A stretch of DNA of 23,618 nucleotides from Thermodesulfobacteriota bacterium (GTDB taxonomy: Bacteria; Desulfobacterota; DSM-4660; Desulfatiglandales; Desulfatiglandaceae), in contig JANQDY010000158.1 in NCBI GenBank assembly GCA_028278625.1, positions 1-23,618 on the forward strand, given 5' to 3'. Shown one piece after another: positions 15,637 through 21,739 of the stretch. A program made the position numbers and the translations under genes. How positions within the stretch are numbered: position 1 is the first letter of the stretch; each line of letters opens with the position of its first letter. The notes under the pieces were generated by a model. That model made no database searches. It was not told the DNA's origin and was given only the letters and a program-made list of their open reading frames with translations.

Positions 15637-16440
15637 TCAAAGCACTTTCTTCTCTCTTAGCCTCTCCAAAAGAACATCCACCTTTTCTTCGGGTTCCTCC
15701 CCCGGGATAAATTGACAGACATTGTCATAAACGGGGATATACAGGTCCTCCATACTCAGAAAGGCGTGATGGGTGTAGACTTCTTGATTGCTGATGGCCA
15801 ACTCCTCCAAGGTCACTTTGCCCATGGATTTCTTGTGAGCCTTCATGACATCTCTAATTTTGGCGATCCGGATCAGGTTTGACTCATCATTGGTTACGCT
15901 CACAAGAACGGGCATCGCGGTTTCAAGGTACTGGACGCCACCTTCCAAAACCCTTCGGAGCTTCAGATGCTCGCCCAAACCCTCCACATGGGACACGAAC
16001 CCCAGCGCTTCAATGCCCAGTTCCTCCGCGAGTAGAAATGGGACCAATCCCGCATCCGAATCTCCTGCCTGCCGACCGCACAGAACAAGATCAAATGGAG
16101 AGGATTTCCCAATGGCGGCAGCCAGGACTTTTGCCGTGGCAACCGAATCAACCTCACGTTTTCCTTCCTTGATGACATGGAGACACGCATCCGCCCGAAG
16201 GCCCAGGCACTTCCTAAGCGAATCTTCCGCCTCCTCGGTCCCGAAAGAAACCGCCGTGATATGAACCTGATCATTCCCGTCCTTCAGTTGAAGCGCAACC
16301 TCCAGAGCATTGGCGCTATATGGGTCCAACACTTGGGGGTGTTTGCCCATGACAGCCTGTTTGGCTTTTGGGTCGATTTCAAACAAGCTGGGAGGTAATT
16401 CCGGGTCTAGAATGTGTTTCACGCATACGAATACTTTCAT
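15637..16440 (-). CDS. etfB: Electron transfer flavoprotein, beta subunit
   Basis: The product is 267 residues. It opens with KVFVCVKHILDPE, typical of the family, has the nucleotide-binding loop GRQAGDSDAG at 122-131, and carries the ETF-beta signature region ending in IRDVMKAHKK near 195-204. It pairs with the alpha subunit to form the FAD protein; the beta chain usually also holds AMP, or a second FAD in bifurcating types. The following membrane oxidoreductase and the lack of any NADH or ferredoxin partner gene favour a simple, non-bifurcating electron carrier. GAGGAA lies 6 bases before the ATG. Confidence 0.95.
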   Translation of the reverse strand: MKVFVCVKHILDPELPPSLFEIDPKAKQAVMGKHPQVLDPYSANALEVALQLKDGNDQVHITAVSFGTEEAEDSLRKCLGLRADACLHVIKEGKREVDSVATAKVLAAAIGKSSPFDLVLCGRQAGDSDAGLVPFLLAEELGIEALGFVSHVEGLGEHLKLRRVLEGGVQYLETAMPVLVSVTNDESNLIRIAKIRDVMKAHKKSMGKVTLEELAISNQEVYTHHAFLSMEDLYIPVYDNVCQFIPGEEPEEKVDVLLERLREKKVL

Positions 16441-16472
16441 GATGGTTCCTCACAATCAGCAATATGACGTCA

Positions 16473-17663
16473 CTATATGGCCCCGATTTTCCTGAACCGG
16501 ACGATGTCTCTTTCCGCGTAATGTAGATAGTCTCTCAAAATCCCGTCCGTATCAGCACCGTGGGGAGCACCTGCTTCCCTCTTCTGCAGAACGCCTCCAA
16601 TCTTGATGGGAGAGGCCATCTCCTTGATTTTCCCAAAGAGGGGATGATCCACCTCAATGACCATTTCTCTCGCCTTTACCTGGGGCTCACTGAATACCTC
16701 CTCGAATCGATTGATCGGACCGCAAGGAACGTTATGTTTCTTCAGAAGTCTGATCCACTCGTCCGTTGTCTTTTCCAGGAAAACCTCCTCCAAGAGGGGG
16801 ATCAGTATCGCTTTGTTTTCATACCGATTCTTGAGTGAACCAAATCGAGGATCTTCCTGTAGATCAGGCCGATCCATGGCCTGACAAAGATTGTTGTAGA
16901 AAACGTCCTTCTGACACATCACCACGATATGGCCGTTCTTGGTCTGAAAGCTTTGAGAAGGCACTACCGTGGGATGGGCGGAATCCGCCATTCTCTTCGG
17001 CTGAAATCCCTTGTTCAGGTGCCATACCGCCAGATATGACAGCAGCGAAACGGCTGTATCAAAGAGGCTCAGGTCCACGTCGCATCCAATGCCGTTTCTG
17101 TTTGCGGAATATACCCCGATCATTATGGAAAGAGCCGCAACCAGACCGGTGGCATAATCCACCATCGAAAGCCCTGATTTTGCGGGCGGCCCCTCCGGCT
17201 CACCCGTAAGGCTCATCCACCCGGCCAGCCCCTGGATCAGGTAATCATACCCGGGCTCTTTGGCCCTGGGGCCCGTGTTTCCGAAGCCTGAAAGGGAAAC
17301 GCATACGATTTTGGGATTGACGTCTTTCAAGGCGCTGTAGACAAGCCCCATTTTTTCAGGTTTGTCACCGCGCATGGTGCAAAAAACAACATCAGATACG
17401 CTCACAAGGTTGTGAAGGATCTCTCTCGCTTCCGGCACGCGCAAGTTCAAGGTCATGCTTCTTTTATTCCTGTTGAATGTCTGGAAAAAGAGGCTGTCTT
17501 GATCAACGGCATAAGGAACAATGTATCTTGAGATATCCCCTTTTGTGACCGGATCTTCGATTTTGATGACTTCCGCACCAAGATCAGCCAGGTGCAACGT
17601 CCCATAAGGCCCTGCACCATATTGTGAAAATGCTATGATTCTCAAACCTTCCAGCGGCAACAT
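16473..17663 (-). CDS. Class III CoA-transferase (CaiB/BaiF family)
   Basis: The product is 396 residues from the ATG at 17663, which has GAGGAG 9 bases upstream and begins the family sequence MLPLEGLRIIAFSQYGAGP; an ATG 15 codons further upstream is less likely. The enzyme moves CoA from one acyl-CoA to another acid. The catalytic aspartate, which forms a mixed anhydride, is D140 in EPGYDYLIQ. The Frc/CaiB hallmark TFNRNKRSMTLNL (about 62-74) and the central LSGFGNTGP (about 124-132) are present. Family members work with dicarboxylates and other acids such as oxalate, benzylsuccinate or carnitine derivatives. The neighbour upstream, an acyl-CoA dehydrogenase, would oxidise the CoA ester made here. 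The substrate is unknown. Confidence 0.93.
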   Translation of the reverse strand: MLPLEGLRIIAFSQYGAGPYGTLHLADLGAEVIKIEDPVTKGDISRYIVPYAVDQDSLFFQTFNRNKRSMTLNLRVPEAREILHNLVSVSDVVFCTMRGDKPEKMGLVYSALKDVNPKIVCVSLSGFGNTGPRAKEPGYDYLIQGLAGWMSLTGEPEGPPAKSGLSMVDYATGLVAALSIMIGVYSANRNGIGCDVDLSLFDTAVSLLSYLAVWHLNKGFQPKRMADSAHPTVVPSQSFQTKNGHIVVMCQKDVFYNNLCQAMDRPDLQEDPRFGSLKNRYENKAILIPLLEEVFLEKTTDEWIRLLKKHNVPCGPINRFEEVFSEPQVKAREMVIEVDHPLFGKIKEMASPIKIGGVLQKREAGAPHGADTDGILRDYLHYAERDIVRFRKIGAI

Positions 17664-17757
17664 CCCATTTAACTCCTCATTTTGTTCCCAAAGGCAAACA
17701 CGCTCCAAGACCGTTTGGATGCCATGCCAAATGATTCACGGACACAACCGGTCACTC

Positions 17758-18915
17758 TCATATCTTGTATTCCATGAGGAGTTGCCTCGCGATGATGATA
17801 CGTTGGAGTTCATTGGTCCCCTCCCCTATGGCCATCAACGGCGCATCGCGAAAATAGCGTTCAACATCAAACTCCTTTATGTACCCGTAACCGCCATGTA
17901 TCCGCATGGCTTCCAAGGTGACCTCCAGCCCTATTTCAGTGGCAAATAGCTTGGCGATGCCGGCCTCTTTGTCGGATCTTTCACCGCGATCCTTTTTCAT
18001 TGCGGCGTTTAATACAAGAAGGCGCGCGGCTTCGATTTTGGTGGCCATATCCGCGAGCTTCAGTTGGATCGCCTGATGCTGGCAGATGGGCTTTCCGAAT
18101 TGAACCCTTTGCTGGGAATAGGCGATGGCGTCTTCGAAAGCAGCTACCGCCAGGCCCAACCCTCTCGCAGCCACGTTGATTCTCCCCACTTCCATTGCAC
18201 TCAGGAGATGATAGAAGCCCTTTCCCTCTTCCCCTCCCACCAAATTCTCCCTGGGGACCCTGTAATTATCAAAATAGAGTTCACAGGTCTTCAAGCCCTT
18301 GTAGCCGAGCTTTTCCAAATCCCTGACAACGTTAAAGCCCGGCCCCTTTTCCGCGATGAAAAGACTGATACCACGGTGACGGGGTTGCGCTCCCTTGTCT
18401 GTCTTGACCAGAAGAGCGAATGTGTTGCCGTGACGGGCATTGGTTATGAACATCTTTGTCCCATTGATGATGTAGCCATCCCCGTCTCTGGTTGCCGTGG
18501 TTTCGATGCTTTTCAGATCTGTCCCGGCGTTTGGCTCGGTCAAAGCGACACCCCCCCGCTTTTCGCCCGTGGAAAAGAGGGGAAGGAACCGGTCTTTCTG
18601 TTCCTTGGTTCCGTAGTTGGCGACGATGTAGGCCATGATGAGATGGCTATTGATGATGCCGCCAACACTCATCCAGACCTTTGAAATCTCTTCGATAATG
18701 AGCGCATAGGTTGTGAGATCGATTCCCGCGCCGCCATATTCATCAGGAATGAGAAATCCGAAGAATCCGAGTTCTTTCATCCTCTCCACGATCTCAAAGG
18801 GATATTCATCTTTATGGTCAAGCTCTCTTGCAACCGGCTTGACCTCCCTCCTCACAAATTCCTGAACAGTAGCAATCAAGTGTTTCTGTTCCGGCGCAAG
18901 TTCAAATAAGCCCAT
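17758..18915 (-). CDS. Acyl-CoA dehydrogenase
   Basis: The product is 385 residues, the usual length for a soluble FAD acyl-CoA dehydrogenase. The signature VALTEPNAGTD is at 123-133, the FAD-contacting GTKMFITNA at 152-160, QRVQFGKPI at 269-277, and the C-terminal MRIHGGYGY and GEGTNELQR. The catalytic base is probably E365 in the GEGTNE loop. It would introduce a double bond next to the thioester and hand electrons to the ETF. GGGAGG lies 6 bases before the ATG. The operon holds a single dehydrogenase but no enoyl-CoA hydratase or thiolase, so it probably serves a short dedicated route (as methylsuccinyl-CoA or benzylsuccinyl-CoA dehydrogenases do) rather than fatty acid oxidation; chain specificity cannot be judged by eye. 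Confidence 0.95.
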   Translation of the reverse strand: MGLFELAPEQKHLIATVQEFVRREVKPVARELDHKDEYPFEIVERMKELGFFGFLIPDEYGGAGIDLTTYALIIEEISKVWMSVGGIINSHLIMAYIVANYGTKEQKDRFLPLFSTGEKRGGVALTEPNAGTDLKSIETTATRDGDGYIINGTKMFITNARHGNTFALLVKTDKGAQPRHRGISLFIAEKGPGFNVVRDLEKLGYKGLKTCELYFDNYRVPRENLVGGEEGKGFYHLLSAMEVGRINVAARGLGLAVAAFEDAIAYSQQRVQFGKPICQHQAIQLKLADMATKIEAARLLVLNAAMKKDRGERSDKEAGIAKLFATEIGLEVTLEAMRIHGGYGYIKEFDVERYFRDAPLMAIGEGTNELQRIIIARQLLMEYKI

Positions 18916-18968
18916 TTTTTCCTCCCATTAGGAACAGCGTCTTTTCCATCTCTTTCGCGGGTCTTCTC

Positions 18969-19865
18969 TCAGTTGATGAAAACGGATCTGAGCAACCCAC
19001 CGATCTCCTCGGGCCTATCCAGCACGTACGCATCCGCCGATTTAAGTGCCTTGACCTTGCCCTCGGCGGTTCCCCGATTCCCTTCGATAATGGCGCCCGC
19101 ATGGGAAAACCGCATTCCCGACGGCAAACCGCGACCGGCGATATAGGCAATGAGCGGTTTCTTATATTTCCCTTCACGGATGATTTCCGCCGCCTCTTCT
19201 TCCATGACGCCCCCGATCTCGCCATAATAGACCACCCCATCGGTTTCGTCGTCTTCCTGGAAAAGGGGAAGGAGTTCCGAAAGGGTTGTACCCAGCACCT
19301 GTTCGGAACCCAAATTGACGGCAGTGCTGATGCCAAATCCTGCTTTACAGACATTGTAAGCCAAGGTCGTTGTTTGTCCGCCACTTCTCGAAATGACGCC
19401 AATTCGTCCCGGCTTAAATGCGAGTTCGGCCAGGTCTTCGGGGGATCCGAAAATGCCAAGAGATCCTTTTCCGGGAGATACCAGACCCGCAGAACCGGGA
19501 CCCAAAAGACGTACACCCGCCTTTTGACACAAGGCGATGCATTCGATGGCATCGTGCAAAGGGACCCTTTCCACTTCCATGAGAACGGTTTTGAAATCAA
19601 AACGGAGAGTTTCAACCAGCGCCTTTTGAGCGGCAGGACCCGGAACCAGAATCACGGTGGAATCGATGGGGCCGTGCTGTTGCCATGCCTCCTTTACCGT
19701 GTCGAAAACCGGAACGCCCCATACGCTCTGTCCACCTCTTCCAGGGGTTACACCCACCACCAGATTGGTGTCCGCGTCAAGCATGTTTCTGGCAATGAAC
19801 TGACCAAACCTGCCGGTAATCCCCTGTATCATGACCCTGGTTCCGCTCTTTATTAGAATGGACAA
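18969..19865 (-). CDS. CoA ligase (ADP-forming), succinyl-CoA-synthetase-like alpha subunit
   Basis: The product is 298 residues, like SucD. The CoA-binding N-terminal domain includes GITGRFG (15-21) and PGRGGQSVWGVPVFD (41-55). The catalytic phosphohistidine is present, H255 in SHAGAIIEG, followed by RGTAEGKVKAL. The start is a TTG at 19865, with GGAGGG a few bases before it; the resulting N-terminus (MSILIKSGTRVMIQGITG) matches the family closely. With the beta subunit it would make an acyl-CoA from an acid, CoA and ATP, or recover ATP in the other direction. A small ferredoxin-like gene separates alpha from beta, which is not the usual sucCD layout. Position at the head of a catabolic operon suggests a pathway-specific acid rather than succinate in the TCA cycle. 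Confidence 0.92.
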   Translation of the reverse strand: MSILIKSGTRVMIQGITGRFGQFIARNMLDADTNLVVGVTPGRGGQSVWGVPVFDTVKEAWQQHGPIDSTVILVPGPAAQKALVETLRFDFKTVLMEVERVPLHDAIECIALCQKAGVRLLGPGSAGLVSPGKGSLGIFGSPEDLAELAFKPGRIGVISRSGGQTTTLAYNVCKAGFGISTAVNLGSEQVLGTTLSELLPLFQEDDETDGVVYYGEIGGVMEEEAAEIIREGKYKKPLIAYIAGRGLPSGMRFSHAGAIIEGNRGTAEGKVKALKSADAYVLDRPEEIGGLLRSVFIN

Positions 19866-19877
19866 AGTCCCTCCCCC

Positions 19878-20201
19878 CTAGGCTCTCTTTTTCTCTTTGC
19901 GGTACTTGTGGAGACCGGGAAAATCCACCTCAATTCGAATTGCGTTCTTTCCGGCAATCATACAGGCATATTCCCATGACAAAGATTCGTTGGAGATCTT
20001 TTTAGCGTCCTCCGGACGAACAGCCAGCACCGGACGATTGTCCTCAATTCGAAGCACCCCTCGATCGTACATTCTGTCTGCCTTGACGCAGGCAAAACCG
20101 CATGAAGGATTTGAAGTGGAACGGACTGCCGGTTCACAGCGCGTGTAATCAATGGACGTCTTCGTGCATCGCGTGTAGAATATTAATTTCTTCTTTTTCA
20201 T
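19878..20201 (-). CDS. Small ferredoxin-like protein between the CoA ligase subunits
   Basis: The product is 107 residues, starting MKKKKLIFYTRC; the ATG at 20201 has AAGGGAGAAGG upstream (a start 10 codons earlier would overlap the beta-subunit gene). It carries five cysteines: C12, C22, C34, C38 and C80. The spacing around C34-x3-C38 and the later EYACMIAGKNAIRIEVDFPG resemble the two halves of a bacterial ferredoxin. In the second half, however, positions where cysteines would be expected are filled by Ser and Trp (NESLSWEYAC), so at most one cluster seems possible. Spacing of 19 bases to the beta gene and 12 to the alpha gene makes co-expression near certain. It may be a third subunit or an electron carrier; the true function is not known. 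Confidence 0.75.
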   Translation of the reverse strand: MKKKKLIFYTRCTKTSIDYTRCEPAVRSTSNPSCGFACVKADRMYDRGVLRIEDNRPVLAVRPEDAKKISNESLSWEYACMIAGKNAIRIEVDFPGLHKYRKEKKRA

Positions 20202-20220
20202 AGATTGGGGCCTTCTCCCT

Positions 20221-21489
20221 TCAAGACTCACTCATGCCGCTTTCTTCCAGGTACTCATCCATCAACGCTTCGAGTCTTTGCCCAAGAAAGTCCGAAGCGT
20301 ATATGTAATCAATGCCGTAGAGCTCGAGTCTTATGTTTAGATCCGAAAGGCCCGCTTTCATGATGGCCATGGCCTCGGTTTCCTTGTTTCCGGCCAGCAG
20401 GATCACCACGGGAAAACCCGGCCGCGATGCGAGTTCTTCCCTCAATGCTTTAACAATGGCAAAGGCATGATACCATTGCTCTTGGTTGGCCAGACACGCA
20501 CCGAGAACCGTGTATGCCGAGATTGGCAGGGAAAAAATGGCCTTGATCACCTTGTATATTTTGCTTGCCGGGGGGTCGCCGCTGGTATCGGCATAGTTGG
20601 CGATTTTGATGCCGCGGTTGATGAGTGCGGCGGCCCCTAACATGGACCCGCCGCCACCGATACCGTGAAAGCCCACATACTTCTCTGTTTCATCGAATTT
20701 GGTGACCATCTGCGCAAAATATCCGGTGCCCCGATAATCTCCATCCTCGATATGATCCCATGCCAGTTCTTCCAACCGGGTGGCTTCCCTTTCCATGTCT
20801 CTGGGGATCTTTATGTGGAATTCCGGATGTCTGAAGACCGAATTGTCATCAATGGTGACATGGCAATCGGCGGCATAGAGTTTTCCTTCGTCAGTCAGGA
20901 TAACGGGATTTATCTCCGCGTTTGAGGCGTCGTTTTCTCTGAACAGGTTGTAAAGCCCCATCAAGGTTTCTGAAAATTGCGGTTGAATATCCTCCCCCAT
21001 GGAGGTCTTGCTCAATAGATCCCTGAGTTCATAGGGCCGCAGACCCGCCAGGGGATCGATGGGCAAACGGAAGACCTGTCTTGGATGCTTTGCGGCGATC
21101 TCCTCGATGCCCGTCCCTCCCTGGGTGCCAATAACCAGCACCGGCGATTTCACGCCCACCGAAGGATCTATGCTAATCCCCGCATAGTACTCTTTGGTCA
21201 CCGTCAACATCTCCTCCACCAGGATCTTTTTCACCAACAGGCCCTTGACCTCTGACCCCAGGAGATCTCGCGCTGCCTCGTAAGCACCCCTGTGGCTATT
21301 GGCGAACTTCACACCTCCTGCGGCAAAGCGCCCCGTGGTCAACACCTGGGCCTTGATGGCTACCGGTTTTCCAATCCCCTCGGCAATCTCTCTGGCCGCT
21401 CCGGGTGTCTCCGCCATTCTGCCTTCCGGAATATTCACGCCTGATTTCTTGAGCAGGCTTTTGCCCTGGTACTCGAAGATCCTTGCCAT
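20221..21489 (-). CDS. CoA ligase (ADP-forming), succinyl-CoA-synthetase-like beta subunit
   Basis: The product is 422 residues, about 35 longer than E. coli SucC. An ATP-grasp domain covers about 2-225, with KAQVLTTGRFAAGGVK at 46-61 and the metal-binding pair N194 (AEINPVIL) and D208 (in AADCHVTIDDN). A CoA-ligase domain with a glycine-rich phosphate loop (GIGGGGSMLGAA, 276-287) and YADTSGDPPASKIYK (299-313) follows. It carries the nucleotide site for a ligase whose alpha subunit is two genes downstream. GGGAGG lies just before the ATG. It is the first gene after the sigma-54 promoter. Relatives include succinyl-CoA, malate-CoA and other acid-CoA ligases; the longer, divergent sequence argues against assuming succinate. 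Confidence 0.92.
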   Translation of the reverse strand: MARIFEYQGKSLLKKSGVNIPEGRMAETPGAAREIAEGIGKPVAIKAQVLTTGRFAAGGVKFANSHRGAYEAARDLLGSEVKGLLVKKILVEEMLTVTKEYYAGISIDPSVGVKSPVLVIGTQGGTGIEEIAAKHPRQVFRLPIDPLAGLRPYELRDLLSKTSMGEDIQPQFSETLMGLYNLFRENDASNAEINPVILTDEGKLYAADCHVTIDDNSVFRHPEFHIKIPRDMEREATRLEELAWDHIEDGDYRGTGYFAQMVTKFDETEKYVGFHGIGGGGSMLGAAALINRGIKIANYADTSGDPPASKIYKVIKAIFSLPISAYTVLGACLANQEQWYHAFAIVKALREELASRPGFPVVILLAGNKETEAMAIMKAGLSDLNIRLELYGIDYIYASDFLGQRLEALMDEYLEESGMSES

Positions 21490-21520
21490 TTCCCTCCCTC
21501 ACCACAAAAGACCGAATCCT

Positions 21521-21536
21521 TTCCGAAGTATCGGAA
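21521..21536 (-). repeat. Perfect inverted repeat in the operon leader
   Basis: TTCCGA at 21521-21526 and TCGGAA at 21531-21536 form a 6-base stem with a 4-base loop. It lies within the untranslated leader of the operon (predicted start near 21559, first ATG at 21489). It overlaps one copy of a 9-base direct repeat, ATCCTTTCC at 21516-21524, the other copy being at 21541-21549. It might stabilise the messenger or bind a regulator; no function is shown. Confidence 0.35.
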
Positions 21537-21569
21537 GTCGATCCTTTCCCGTTGGTCGCCTAATACTTC

Positions 21570-21585
21570 AGCAAAATGCGTGCCG
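21570..21585 (-). promoter_or_regulatory. Sigma-54 promoter of the catabolic operon
   Basis: On the minus strand the sequence reads CGGCACGCATTTTGCT. It matches the sigma-54 consensus TGGCACG-N4-TTGCT at all but the first position, with GG and GC separated by the required 10 bases. Transcription would start near 21559, leaving a 70-base leader before the first gene. It lies between the operon and the gene for a sigma-54 activator, which is exactly the expected arrangement. Confidence 0.85.
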
Positions 21586-21693
21586 TACCGGATAGGATAG
21601 CGATTTACATAGTAGAATAAGGATGTTAAATTGATTTACGGTTCTGAGATGAAAAGAGAGAAGGGTTTCTAATCTGGATTAATTTTGAACACC

Positions 21694-21710
21694 TGTTTAG
21701 TTATTAAACA
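21694..21710 (-). promoter_or_regulatory. Dyad, candidate activator binding site (upstream activating sequence)
   Basis: TGTTTAGTTATTAAACA is a perfect 6-base inverted repeat with a 5-base centre. It lies at about -135 to -151 relative to the predicted sigma-54 transcription start, the usual place for an enhancer bound by a Fis-type HTH dimer. It is just downstream of the activator gene. Only one perfect copy was seen; a weaker dyad (TAAAT-TG-ATTTA) is nearer the promoter, around 21626-21637. Confidence 0.55.
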
Positions 21711-21739
21711 ACTCTTGGGAATCCCGTTTTTTTTGGTTT

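Noticed and set aside
18064..18684. A 206-codon plus-strand ORF opposite the acyl-CoA dehydrogenase gene
   Set aside because: It lies antisense to a gene with intact catalytic motifs and itself resembles no family.
19101..19856. A 251-codon plus-strand ORF opposite the ligase alpha gene
   Set aside because: It lies wholly antisense to a conserved enzyme and has no ribosome binding site or recognisable domain.
21717..21734. GGGAATCCC followed by eight T as a terminator
   Set aside because: The stem is four bases with a one-base loop, and the T run is on the wrong side for the minus-strand activator gene.
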